A stretch of DNA of 64,000 bases from Paeniglutamicibacter terrestris (GTDB lineage Bacteria; Actinomycetota; Actinomycetes; Actinomycetales; Micrococcaceae), in assembly GCF_012271785.1 (NCBI RefSeq), contig NZ_JAAWVT010000005.1:186001-250000 (forward strand). The letters run 5' to 3'. Under the pieces are notes generated by a model, which worked only from the letters and a program-made list of their open reading frames with translations, searched no databases and was not told where the DNA came from. Shown here one piece after another: positions 1 to 8,450 of the stretch (position 1 is the first letter of the stretch; every line of letters begins with the position of its first letter). The position numbers were made by a program, and so were the translations under genes.

Positions 1-376
1 GAGGCGTGTCGGTGATCAGCCCTATGGTCGGGGCAAGACACCACAGGGTGATGCCGACCATGCTCGAAAGTGCAGCCACTGGAATTGCTGACCAGCGCAG
101 TAACTTCCACAGGGAAGAATGCTCCTCAATCGCCAACGCGGCAGAAACTGAGCGGACCAGGGCTGTGTCACTACCAAAAACGCAGGCAACGGTCATGACC
201 GCGAAGAGGGCCACGACCTGAAAAAACAGGCCCGACACCGTTGCACCGGCGATATTGCTGACCAGCAACGTGGTGCCGAATGCGAGGATGGCTCCACCGA
301 TGACACAGGCGAAGCTGTACACGCTTGTCGAAGCGACAGTGGATTTTTGATTGGTGGTTATCGAGGAACGAGCCAT
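1..376 (-). CDS. Polysaccharide flippase (Wzx/MATE-like), N-terminal part
   Basis: This is the first 125 codons of a membrane protein that continues beyond the left edge of the window. The ATG at 376-374 overlaps the TGA of the upstream O-antigen ligase gene by one base (TGATG), which suggests translational coupling. The product starts MARSSITTNQKSTVASTSVY, followed by hydrophobic segments separated by short polar loops at about residues 20-42 and 45-65 and a further one near 95-120. This resembles the N-terminus of lipid-linked oligosaccharide flippases of the MVF/MATE group. The position at the end of a glycosyltransferase/ligase operon supports a role in moving lipid-linked glycan units across the membrane. 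The family call is inference from topology and neighbours; only the N-terminus is visible. Confidence 0.6.
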   Translation of the reverse strand, partial: MARSSITTNQKSTVASTSVYSFACVIGGAILAFGTTLLVSNIAGATVSGLFFQVVALFAVMTVACVFGSDTALVRSVSAALAIEEHSSLWKLLRWSAIPVAALSSMVGITLWCLAPTIGLITDTP

Positions 377-1683
377 CACGAATCCGAGCTTTCAACATAA
401 CGCTCTCGAAGTAGCAGGGCGATGATGATGACCACGCAGCTGAGTTGAATCGTCGCGTAACTATAGAAGGGGATCGTGCACATGACGGCGAGCGGCACAG
501 AATGTAACCAGTGCGTATCGGTACCTGTATGCCTCATAGTTCTCAGCCACGACGAAACCAGAAAAAGGCAAAAAAGGCCAAGGCCCACAAGCCCATAACA
601 GAACGCCAGCATCCACACATACCCTTGGGTGCCGAGAGAAACCCCGATAGTTTCCTCCAGCCGGGGACTGCCGAATCCGAGAAAAGGGGACTTAGCGACT
701 TCCTTTAACGTTGCTTCGTACAGGGCAAGTCTGCCTCCGGTGCTGTCACTGTATTCCTGACGCCCGAGGATTTCAGAAATCGCTCCACTCGCCAGCAGGA
801 CGAACGCACCGCTGAGGACAACACCCAAGATTCCCGCGACTTGAAGGACTTTTCTGCGAAGTAGAAGCCGAAGCGTGACGTAGCCGATGGATATCGCAAG
901 ACCGATAAACATTCCCCTGTTGCTGGTAGCGAGAGCAGGGATCAGAGACGCCGCGAAACCCATAAAGAGTCCCACTTTTATCCACCAGCGACGATCGGAA
1001 ACGATTCGCGAGAAGACCACTGGCGATAGAACGATGAAGGCCACACCCCAACTATTGGCGTAGGGGAAAGGCGCTGATGGTCGAACATAGGGCTCGGGCG
1101 CACCCCACGGCTGTTGTACCTCAGCCAGCGGAGGGTTTACCAGATCCGAAACCAGCTCGTTAGAAGTTAAAGAACCGGGCAGTATGGCACCGATGGGCGT
1201 GTGAAGCCTGAATTCGGGAAACATCATTCCTGCAAAACCCAAAATAACGACGGTTGCCCACACGATCAATAACCCGGAAACCAGCTTGCGGCGGGGCAAG
1301 AATTTTCTGGCATTCACCACATAGAGCATGAAAATTCCGACGGCCACAAGTTCCCCGACGCGTTGGGAGTAGGCCATGATGGCCCCCGAACCTCGGATCG
1401 AAATTCCTGCCCCGAATATCCATATGAGGAAGGCGGCCCACGGAAGAATACCCGGTACAAGAATCGTATGGCGTTTCCAGAACAAGATGAGGGCCATGAG
1501 CGCGGCAAGCATGATGGGCATAAAGGGTGTTGCTCCCAGCGCCCACCAGACAGGAAAACCCGCCAACAGGATCAATACGGGGTAAGCCGGAAGATTCCCT
1601 ACCTCTCCCTCGAACATTCTGTGGGCTGGCCCCGTCATCCGAGAGTACGGTGGAATCCGCGCCTTGGTACTGAAAATTGTCAT
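376..1683 (-). CDS. O-antigen ligase / polysaccharide polymerase family protein
   Basis: The 435-residue product is an integral membrane protein with about ten to twelve hydrophobic segments. It has a large extracytoplasmic loop near residues 170-225 and the motif LATSNRGMFIGL near residue 260, typical of the Wzy_C/O-antigen ligase family, in which the Arg of this loop is usually conserved. Such proteins join or polymerise lipid-linked oligosaccharides on the outer face of the membrane. The ATG at 1683-1681 overlaps the stop of the glycosyltransferase gene (ATGA), and the stop touches the flippase start, so all three are probably translated together. Whether it polymerises or ligates cannot be told from sequence. 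Confidence 0.8.
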   Translation of the reverse strand: MTIFSTKARIPPYSRMTGPAHRMFEGEVGNLPAYPVLILLAGFPVWWALGATPFMPIMLAALMALILFWKRHTILVPGILPWAAFLIWIFGAGISIRGSGAIMAYSQRVGELVAVGIFMLYVVNARKFLPRRKLVSGLLIVWATVVILGFAGMMFPEFRLHTPIGAILPGSLTSNELVSDLVNPPLAEVQQPWGAPEPYVRPSAPFPYANSWGVAFIVLSPVVFSRIVSDRRWWIKVGLFMGFAASLIPALATSNRGMFIGLAISIGYVTLRLLLRRKVLQVAGILGVVLSGAFVLLASGAISEILGRQEYSDSTGGRLALYEATLKEVAKSPFLGFGSPRLEETIGVSLGTQGYVWMLAFCYGLVGLGLFCLFLVSSWLRTMRHTGTDTHWLHSVPLAVMCTIPFYSYATIQLSCVVIIIALLLRERYVESSDS

Positions 1684-2633
1684 AACCCACGGCCCATTCG
1701 CTGCACCATCTCAAGGAGAGTGTCGGCCTTAATGAGTCCGAGGGCGACAACAATGGCACTCCACGCACGCGGCTGGAACGGATCGCGAGCCAGGGTGCTT
1801 CGAACCCAATGTAGGCAATCCGTTCGATTTCCCAACGCGGCATGGGCGAAAGCGACCTGGCCAGCTATCCTGGCAAGTCCCCGTGGGTCTTGTTCAAACT
1901 CGGGGAACTTTTGAAGTACGTATGTCAGGCCAGCGATAATATTCATCCAACGGCCGCTGAAGAACGAGGGCCGATCCCAGCGAACGGTCACCAAGGCTTC
2001 GTTAACCGCATGAATGGGGCCATGCTGAGTGGCTCGCAAGAGCAGGTCGTAGTCCTCACCGTAGGCAGCGGGAAGTAATTCGTCGACCAATCCGTAGATT
2101 TGGGTGAAGCCGCTACGAAGAAAAATCATCGTTGATGGGTGAATGGCGGTGATTCGGGAACGAAGGAAGTCATCGAAATTGGAAACAGCCGGAGCCAAAC
2201 GGTCCACTTCGGTTTTCATGGTTCGAAGACGAATGCCCGAACTAATGGCGATCGCGGAGCGGTGCTCGTTCCATAGCTCAAGTTGCCGCGTGATCTTGTC
2301 GGGCAACCAGAAGTCATCGTCATCGCAGAACCCGATGATCTCTCCAGAAGCTGCCAAAATTCCGGTGTTTCTTCCCCCGGCGAGACCAGTGGTGCGCGAG
2401 TTTTTCACGGTCCGCAGAGTTCTGCCCTTAACGACCTCGATGTCGTGGAGAGGATCAACGGAAATTTTGTCGTAGACGACGACGACCTCGATGCTGCCGG
2501 GGTAGTCCTGGGCGAGGATAGATCGGACCGCATCTCTGAGCATTTCCGGTCGCCCACACGTGGTGATGACGGCGCTGACGGATGGTGTCCATGGGCTCAG
2601 ACCGGAGTTTGGCTGTTCATCGAGAAAGGGCAA
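1680..2633 (-). CDS. Family 2 glycosyltransferase
   Basis: The product is a GT-A fold glycosyltransferase: SVSAVITTCGRPEMLRDAVR opens the nucleotide-sugar binding Rossmann half, and FCDDDDFWLPDKI supplies the DxD metal/nucleotide-binding motif. It would transfer a sugar from a nucleotide donor to a lipid-linked acceptor at the inner membrane face. The start is uncertain. The frame stays open to 2798, but that would overlap the upstream CDP-alcohol transferase by about 180 nt. A TTG at 2633, overlapping the upstream gene by 17 nt, leaves a normal GT2 N-terminus (317 residues); an ATG at 2711 behind a G-rich stretch is the alternative. The stop overlaps the O-antigen ligase start by 4 nt. Confidence 0.85.
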   Translation of the reverse strand: MPFLDEQPNSGLSPWTPSVSAVITTCGRPEMLRDAVRSILAQDYPGSIEVVVVYDKISVDPLHDIEVVKGRTLRTVKNSRTTGLAGGRNTGILAASGEIIGFCDDDDFWLPDKITRQLELWNEHRSAIAISSGIRLRTMKTEVDRLAPAVSNFDDFLRSRITAIHPSTMIFLRSGFTQIYGLVDELLPAAYGEDYDLLLRATQHGPIHAVNEALVTVRWDRPSFFSGRWMNIIAGLTYVLQKFPEFEQDPRGLARIAGQVAFAHAALGNRTDCLHWVRSTLARDPFQPRAWSAIVVALGLIKADTLLEMVQRMGRGL

Positions 2634-3390
2634 GGTATTTTCGGCGCATTGATAGCGCAGCCACGAACGAGTTAATGATGCAAAGTGCAACGTAGCTAAC
2701 GGCGAAAACATGTGGAAACCCCCAGAGGATGAAGATCCAGCACAAGGTGCCCGAATCCGTTGGTAGAAGTACCACGGAGCGCAGGACGTCCTTGGCACCC
2801 TTTTCCGCCGCGGCTGCCTTAGTCTGCTGGACAGAATTTACGGCGCTCTTGCGTAATTGCTCGGCCAGAATTTGACTCATGAACTGTGCCGCGGAAAGAA
2901 CCACGAACCCGAGCGCAACGTAGGGGACCCAAGCCGGAACCAACGCGGCGGAACTCAGTGCGAGGTAGACCGCAAGGTGAATGGCAGGAGTTCGAGCGGC
3001 ATCAATGACGTGGTCCAGCCATTCGCCGGCAGGGCTCCCCGTGCCAGTGACTCTGGCGACCTGACCATCTGCCGAGTCCAAGCAGTAGCCGACGGCAAGG
3101 AGCCCAGCCACAAGCAATCCGGTCACGACGGAAACCGGGGAAAGGAGCAGAACCACAATCGCCACGATGGAGAATGCCGCGGAAATCGCCGACACGGTGT
3201 TGGGGGAGAGCCCCATCCGCACTGCAACGGCAGCAGCTAACCGTGCCGCACGCCGATTGAGCCACCGCGTGTAGGCCGGTACACCGGTCCCGGGCTTTTG
3301 CGCTGATCGTAGTTCGATCAAGACACCACCAATGGTGGGTCTCCTCGAGGGGGACCCACCGGTGATGATCGGTGAAGCGTCACCGATCAT
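2617..3390 (-). CDS. CDP-alcohol phosphatidyltransferase family protein
   Basis: The 257-residue product has the complete CDP-alcohol phosphotransferase signature D-x2-DG-x2-AR-x8-G-x3-D-x3-D, beginning at DSADGQVAR (about residues 104-112) and running to GEWLDHVID. About six membrane segments are visible. Enzymes of this family displace CMP from a CDP-linked alcohol and pass the phospho-alcohol to a second alcohol, for example in phospholipid or phosphodiester-linked glycan synthesis. The ATG overlaps the stop of the large secreted protein gene (ATGA at 3387-3390). Inside a glycan operon it may add a phospho-alcohol to the polymer or its lipid carrier rather than make a membrane lipid; that is inference. 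Confidence 0.85.
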   Translation of the reverse strand: MIGDASPIITGGSPSRRPTIGGVLIELRSAQKPGTGVPAYTRWLNRRAARLAAAVAVRMGLSPNTVSAISAAFSIVAIVVLLLSPVSVVTGLLVAGLLAVGYCLDSADGQVARVTGTGSPAGEWLDHVIDAARTPAIHLAVYLALSSAALVPAWVPYVALGFVVLSAAQFMSQILAEQLRKSAVNSVQQTKAAAAEKGAKDVLRSVVLLPTDSGTLCWIFILWGFPHVFAVSYVALCIINSFVAALSMRRKYLALSR

Positions 3391-6300
3391 TTGGTGTCTT
3401 CTTTCGGTGGTGCACTGGATGCCGGAGTCTCAGCCGTTGGTACCGGGATTTTCAGCTCGGTCCCTGGACGAGGCAACACCGACTGCGAAGGAACTTCTTC
3501 CGATCGCTTTGCACTGGTGGACTCAGAAGGCGAACTCTTGGCTACCGAGGGGCTCGGCAGCACCGACGGCTTCCTTGATGGTTCGGGTGCGCTCTTCGTG
3601 GATGGTGCAGCGGATGTGACACTCGGCTTGGTCGGCGCCGGGGCGACACTTGGTTTAGTTGCTTCCGCTGTGGTGGACTCCTGCTTCTGTAGCTCCGGGG
3701 CCTTCTTCAGTAGGTTGGCCTGGGCGCCGTCGACCAGCGTGGCCTGAGCCTCGAGTTCGAAGGAATGGCTAGGCGTTGTCCGGTAGTTGGAATGGACCTC
3801 GGCCGCAATCACGTTCTGGCCCGTGACGAAGGCGCTCGCCGGGAGTTCGAACACGACTGGATTGGCGTTGACGACGGCGACCGATGGGGCAGCCGTCGCG
3901 TACGTGGTGCTCGTGATTGTCCCCGCGGGCATGTTCACTCGTTTCGCTTCGGTGCCGTTGACGTAGATGACAATCCCGTCATCGGCCCGCGTGGTGATCT
4001 GGACGGTATTAATGTCCGAGACATTAGCGAGCGTAAAGCTCTTGCGGTATTGCGAAGCGATGGGCCGAGTTGCAACGGTGGGGAAGGTGGTACCAAGTCC
4101 GGTCCAGCCCACACCCAACGGGGCAGCTCCGATGTCCCACGTGGAATCGTCGAAGGAGGTTTGCTTCCAGCCGGAAGCCGGTTCACTGTTCTCGTAACGG
4201 TAAGACCAGTTGCTACCCGCCGTGATGAGTTGCTGTGTCTGCGGCGGGATGACAGCCCCGGCGACGACTACGACCGCAGTGCTGGCCGAAATATTTCCGG
4301 CGGTGTCGATCGCGCGAACCGCGTAGCGGCCCTGAGCCAGTGCCGGAACCTGAACGGTCCGAGCGGTGGTGGTGGTCGCAATGACCCTGTCACCACGCAA
4401 GACCTGATAGCCGGCCGGGGTGCCACTCGATGCCCCCCACGAGATCGTGTCGGTGGTTCCGTCGGAGGTTGCCGTCAGCGATCCGGGGGTGCCCGGCGCC
4501 GTGTGATCGTTCATTGCGAATCGAGCAAAGCCGCCGCTCCATTGCCCCGCCCCATTAGTTCGAACGGATGAAACGAGATCCCCGCCGGTCCAGAGTGTGC
4601 CGGTACTGTCTACAAAGCTGCCCCACACCCCGTAGCCCACTCGACCCTTGATGATGGGGTTGAAGTCCGGTACGTATGCGCCGGTGGCTGCATCCCAGAT
4701 GCCGACCAGGTTAATCTTGTCGGCGATGGTCCAGTCGTTTCCGAGGCTGGGCCAGAGCGTGGCTCCGGAGTAATTCCAATGGCCACAGTGGCATCCGGCA
4801 TACACGAGCCCGTTGGCGGAGCTCACATCTTGGAAGTCGCCGCCCTGACGAGTGATGTTGGCAGAGAGCCGATTAAAGTTGGCTGGGTTGTAGCTGAAAA
4901 GATTGTGTTCGGAGCCGCCGAGCCAGATTCTTCCACCCTGTTCCGCCAGACCGAACTGGAAATGGGTTGTAGCGCTCGGTGTCCAGTCCCAGGGGATGAC
5001 CGCCGCTCCCGCCGCGGTGGAGATGGCAGCGGCCGTATTAGTGGTGGTTGTATTCGAGGCCATGAAGTATCCCGATGCGTAAAGCCGGGTTCCATCATCG
5101 GAGCCTTCAACATCGGTGACAGTGCCGGCGAACGCGGGGTTCCAGCTAGCGTCGGGAGTTCCATTGGAAATCTGGACGCGTGCTGCGGCACGTGAGTAGA
5201 CCGAATTGGTTGTCGTTCCGCCGGTGAGGTGAGTGAATGCCCCGCCAATGTACAGCCACGATCCCTCCACACTCAGGCTCCTGACCTGAACCGCACCGCC
5301 GGAAATCCGGTTTTCCAACTGGACATCCCATGTTGAGACGGTGTCGCCGGTGACCGGGTTCAACGCGACGATTCCATTAGCCGCTTTTCCGTTGGCAACG
5401 GTGAATTCCCCGCCGGCGATGACGGTGCCATTGGGCAGCACCGTGACTTCTTTGACCTCGTTGTTAAAGGTCGGTCTGAAGGTAGTCACGAATTCGCCGG
5501 TGGTGACGTTGAAACCTGCAAGATACGGCTGGGTGACCCGACCGGTCCCCGCAGAATCACGTTGTACCTGCAGGAAATTTCCTGCAGCGTAGACAGTTTG
5601 CCCTGATTGCGCGAACGACTGGATTTCGGTATTCAGCTCACCAGTTCCGTTGGCCAGACCGTTAACACCCCATACGGTGGGCTGGGCACCGGTACTCTGC
5701 ACTGCCTTGTTCTCCATCTTGGGAAGACCGGCATTGGGGATCGGAGCGAAGGCCAAATTGCTTTGCAACAGGCGGGGACGGATGAACATCTGGGTGAACG
5801 GCAGCGGTTGTCCCGTAGTGGCCGAAGCGCTCCAAATGTAGCTGGTAGCGGAGTTGACACCGCGGGCCTGCGAGCCGAAGGCCCACCCTTGGTACCAGCT
5901 TTGGTTCTGGTTTTCGGAGGTGATGACACGGCGGAGCGTGTTGTCCAGCCCGAAGCTTGCGCTAGTTCCACCCGTACCGTTCTGGTTCCCATTGAAGGTA
6001 AATGAAGTGACCGGCGTTGCGGACGAGAAAGCCCACGACCAGCGATTCTTTTTGGAGACCTTGAAAGTCGATTCTTGCCAGGTCGTCCCGTCAGTTGATG
6101 CCGCTCTGCGCAGCCGGATCCCGTCGGTTAGTGCCGCGGGTGATGTGTCGTTGAGTAATCCATCAATGGTGCGCGAGTGCAGCTGGCGCGGCGTAAAAGC
6201 ACCTGTGCCGGTGACGACGGAGTTCACTTGCGCAGTTGTGCCCAACCCTTCGTAGTTCTCTTTCCATCCTTGTCTTCCTCGGCCGATCAACACCCAACCG

Positions 6301-6572
6301 CCGCCATTGGTTACTTGGTCACAATAGAACTGCTCCGGAGCCGACATCGCGGGGGTATATAGCCAGTTGAGCCCACTGTCGGCTTGAGGATCGAGCTGCT
6401 TGGCTTCCCAACAGGAAGCGGCAGCATTTAACTGTGTAGAGCCGTCATGGATAACTTCGGCTGCTTGTGCGGGTACGGGACCCAACAGGAATCCTGCGAC
6501 CAGAGCAATAACGCCGAAAACGGCGCATGCGGATTTCGGAGCTAGACGTGATTTTCTAATGCGCGAGTACAT
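3387..6572 (-). CDS. Large secreted protein: fibrinogen-like, beta-propeller, FN3 and jelly-roll modules
   Basis: The ATG at 6572 is preceded by GAGGAA at good spacing; an upstream in-frame TTG at 6599 lacks this. The 1061-residue product has a signal peptide ending near AQA (about residue 38). A fibrinogen-like segment follows, with the YCD...GGGW pattern (YCDQVTNGGGWVLIGRGR, about residue 80). Residues about 300-680 hold repeats of the type NGTVIAGGEF, suggesting a beta-propeller. A fibronectin type III module lies near 690-775 and a jelly-roll-like module near 785-935. The last ~110 residues are Pro/Ser/Lys/Thr-rich, without LPXTG or a C-terminal membrane segment. It probably binds the polysaccharide made by its operon or anchors it to the wall; that is inference. 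Confidence 0.8.
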   Translation of the reverse strand: MYSRIRKSRLAPKSACAVFGVIALVAGFLLGPVPAQAAEVIHDGSTQLNAAASCWEAKQLDPQADSGLNWLYTPAMSAPEQFYCDQVTNGGGWVLIGRGRQGWKENYEGLGTTAQVNSVVTGTGAFTPRQLHSRTIDGLLNDTSPAALTDGIRLRRAASTDGTTWQESTFKVSKKNRWSWAFSSATPVTSFTFNGNQNGTGGTSASFGLDNTLRRVITSENQNQSWYQGWAFGSQARGVNSATSYIWSASATTGQPLPFTQMFIRPRLLQSNLAFAPIPNAGLPKMENKAVQSTGAQPTVWGVNGLANGTGELNTEIQSFAQSGQTVYAAGNFLQVQRDSAGTGRVTQPYLAGFNVTTGEFVTTFRPTFNNEVKEVTVLPNGTVIAGGEFTVANGKAANGIVALNPVTGDTVSTWDVQLENRISGGAVQVRSLSVEGSWLYIGGAFTHLTGGTTTNSVYSRAAARVQISNGTPDASWNPAFAGTVTDVEGSDDGTRLYASGYFMASNTTTTNTAAAISTAAGAAVIPWDWTPSATTHFQFGLAEQGGRIWLGGSEHNLFSYNPANFNRLSANITRQGGDFQDVSSANGLVYAGCHCGHWNYSGATLWPSLGNDWTIADKINLVGIWDAATGAYVPDFNPIIKGRVGYGVWGSFVDSTGTLWTGGDLVSSVRTNGAGQWSGGFARFAMNDHTAPGTPGSLTATSDGTTDTISWGASSGTPAGYQVLRGDRVIATTTTARTVQVPALAQGRYAVRAIDTAGNISASTAVVVVAGAVIPPQTQQLITAGSNWSYRYENSEPASGWKQTSFDDSTWDIGAAPLGVGWTGLGTTFPTVATRPIASQYRKSFTLANVSDINTVQITTRADDGIVIYVNGTEAKRVNMPAGTITSTTYATAAPSVAVVNANPVVFELPASAFVTGQNVIAAEVHSNYRTTPSHSFELEAQATLVDGAQANLLKKAPELQKQESTTAEATKPSVAPAPTKPSVTSAAPSTKSAPEPSRKPSVLPSPSVAKSSPSESTSAKRSEEVPSQSVLPRPGTELKIPVPTAETPASSAPPKEDTK

Positions 6573-6592
6573 GAGTGGTTCCTCGTTCTTCC

Positions 6593-7447
6593 TCAGCAAG
6601 ACGAATCATTGGGAAATTGGTGATTGACGACTACCCAAGATTGAGCCTTGAATGAGAGGTCATAGATGTTCACCGCGGTGCGTGTACCCGGTGGAGTCGC
6701 ATCGGTCACAATGTGCCCGTCGGGTTCCGTGACTTTGATTGCGCTGGAGTCGAGACAGACGAAAACTCGTATTGATTTGGCGCCCTTGACGTTGAGGTCT
6801 TGAACTCGGGGCTCACCAACCACCTGAACTTTTCCTGTCTGAGACCACCCATTGGATGCATATTCAGCGAACTGGGATTGCAATTCCAATTCGGCGATGC
6901 CGGAGGCGACTTTCGAATAGTCCGGTACCTTGATGGCCTTTTCCGGAACTTGGCGACCGGGTGAAATTCCTTGTGCCCCGGTGATGAACTTCTGCACGGG
7001 CTCCGATTCGGAAGCTTGGGCAGAACGCGCATTTGATGTTTTGGGCCAGCTCTTGGGCACGGGCGGGAACGACGGTAATGGTTCCGCTTTCAGTGTCGTT
7101 GTGGGTGCTGGTTTTACCACGGGAGCAATTGGCTTCGCTGCCGGTGCACGGCTGGTTTTTGGTTCCGTCGAAGCTTGGCTCGAACTGGCCTCAGCCGCTG
7201 GGGCCGTCTGGCGAGCTGCTGAGCTGGATGGCAGGGCGCTGCTCGCTATTTGGCTGTTGCCCTCGGGTATCTCTGGATCGCCTCGTGATGCTGCCTGAGC
7301 TGTGCTCACTGCAATGAACGCTGCAATGGACAAGCCGCCAACCCATATCCCCCATTGACGCCAGGTGGAACGGGATTGCCCGTGTGTTCGTTTTGCACCG
7401 TCGCCGAGCTCCCCAAAGCCCCGGGACGAAGGTCCCTTTTCCTGCAC
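6593..7447 (-). CDS. Membrane-anchored protein of unknown function, Ser/Pro/Ala-rich
   Basis: The frame is open from 7549, but the GTG at 7447 follows GAGGAG with ideal spacing, giving 284 residues. A cytoplasmic basic stretch (AKRTHGQSRSTWRQ) precedes one membrane segment (WGIWVGGLSIAAFIAVSTAQA). Then comes a long low-complexity Ser/Ala/Pro/Thr/Lys region (about residues 55-170) and a folded C-terminal domain of about 110 residues ending NHQFPNDSSC. The C-terminal domain looks like the small alpha+beta accessory domains found outside the membrane in Actinobacteria, but I do not recognise the family. It lies 20 nt upstream of the large secreted protein and is the first gene of the minus-strand operon, so its promoter should lie between 7448 and about 7800. 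Confidence 0.7.
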   Translation of the reverse strand: MQEKGPSSRGFGELGDGAKRTHGQSRSTWRQWGIWVGGLSIAAFIAVSTAQAASRGDPEIPEGNSQIASSALPSSSAARQTAPAAEASSSQASTEPKTSRAPAAKPIAPVVKPAPTTTLKAEPLPSFPPVPKSWPKTSNARSAQASESEPVQKFITGAQGISPGRQVPEKAIKVPDYSKVASGIAELELQSQFAEYASNGWSQTGKVQVVGEPRVQDLNVKGAKSIRVFVCLDSSAIKVTEPDGHIVTDATPPGTRTAVNIYDLSFKAQSWVVVNHQFPNDSSC

Positions 7448-8450
7448 TTTAACTCCTCGTTGGTCTACGTGCGGATAAGTTCCCACGCTTATTCGCAACC
7501 GATGCTGTGGTGAGCCCCCAACCACGTGCCCTTGCACTGTAGGGCGCATGCAGAGGGTACTTCAAGGTCGGTTGAGGGTTCTTAGGACTGCATGAATGGG
7601 TGATCAAGAAAGTCGAGTGAGCGGAGCCCCTGATCCAAGTGCTTAACGAGTATCTGTCCTCCTTTGGACAGGTCCCGGACAAGAGTTTCTGCCGTATTTT
7701 CGAGATAGGAATACTCGTGGCTCAACGCCCGAGGAGCAATAGCGTTAGAGGTGTCGATTTCCGCTTCGACGGCCAGAAATTAGAGGTAGTTAATTTTTGG
7801 CACGTAAGGGGCTAGCGGGTTAAGACCCGGCTCTCACTCCTTGCGCTCAGGACGGGCCGGCGGCGTGCAATCGAAATCGTGAGACATTTCGATTTGCCCC
7901 CCAGACGTCGCCGACCCCCTCCAGCGGGAATACACATGACAAGTAGCTCGGACTCGTGACACGGCAGAGGTGTGGCTTCGCCCCCCGAAATCTTAAAACC
8001 ACGGCTTCGTCCCAGGACGTAGCAAGTACAGAAGAGAAGTTGGCTGTTCGCCCTATTCGTTGAATCGGTATTTAGCGCGACATCTGGCATGTTGATTTGC
8101 CTGTCTGGCAGGGCTTTGAATCTGTCGCTCATCGGGAAAGCGCCCAACAGACCGCACCAGAGCCGGGGTTCTCGGATAAACGGGACATGGATGCCGGCGG
8201 GCTTGCACAACGGACGCCGTGTCCGAGGGGGGATATCCAGATATTGAAGACAGGAAATAGCGCGGTGAATCGCGGTAGGACACCACCTGATTGACCTGAG
8301 CGACGAGCAGCATCCAGATGCTCCGCCGAATGCAACTAATCCGAACATGACAAAGGACCGCCCACAATCGACTCACGAAGGGTGAGTGGACGGTGGTCGG
8401 CCCTCTTTTGTGGCTCGCGGTCATTCGCGGCCACCATGGAACTGTGTTGT
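7448..8450. other. About 1 kb without a recognisable gene
   Basis: The stretch lies between the first gene of the exopolysaccharide operon and the stop of the GH16 gene. Open frames on both strands (for example 7812-8348 and 8053-8469 minus) are rich in Arg, Pro, Ser and Cys and match nothing I know. Positions 7740-7800 are locally A/T-richer and may hold the operon promoter. A hairpin at 8355-8403 probably ends the GH16 transcript. The rest shows no tRNA, IS end or CRISPR-like repeat. Confidence 0.6.
8355..8403. terminator. Hairpin terminator after the GH16 gene
   Basis: An inner stem ACTCAC/GTGAGT (8371-8376 and 8382-8387) is stacked under an outer stem of 11 positions (8355-8365 and 8393-8403) with one mismatch and one G-U pair. 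On the minus strand it is followed by CCTTTGT; on the plus strand by CTTTT. It lies about 50-95 nt past the GH16 stop. Confidence 0.6.
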
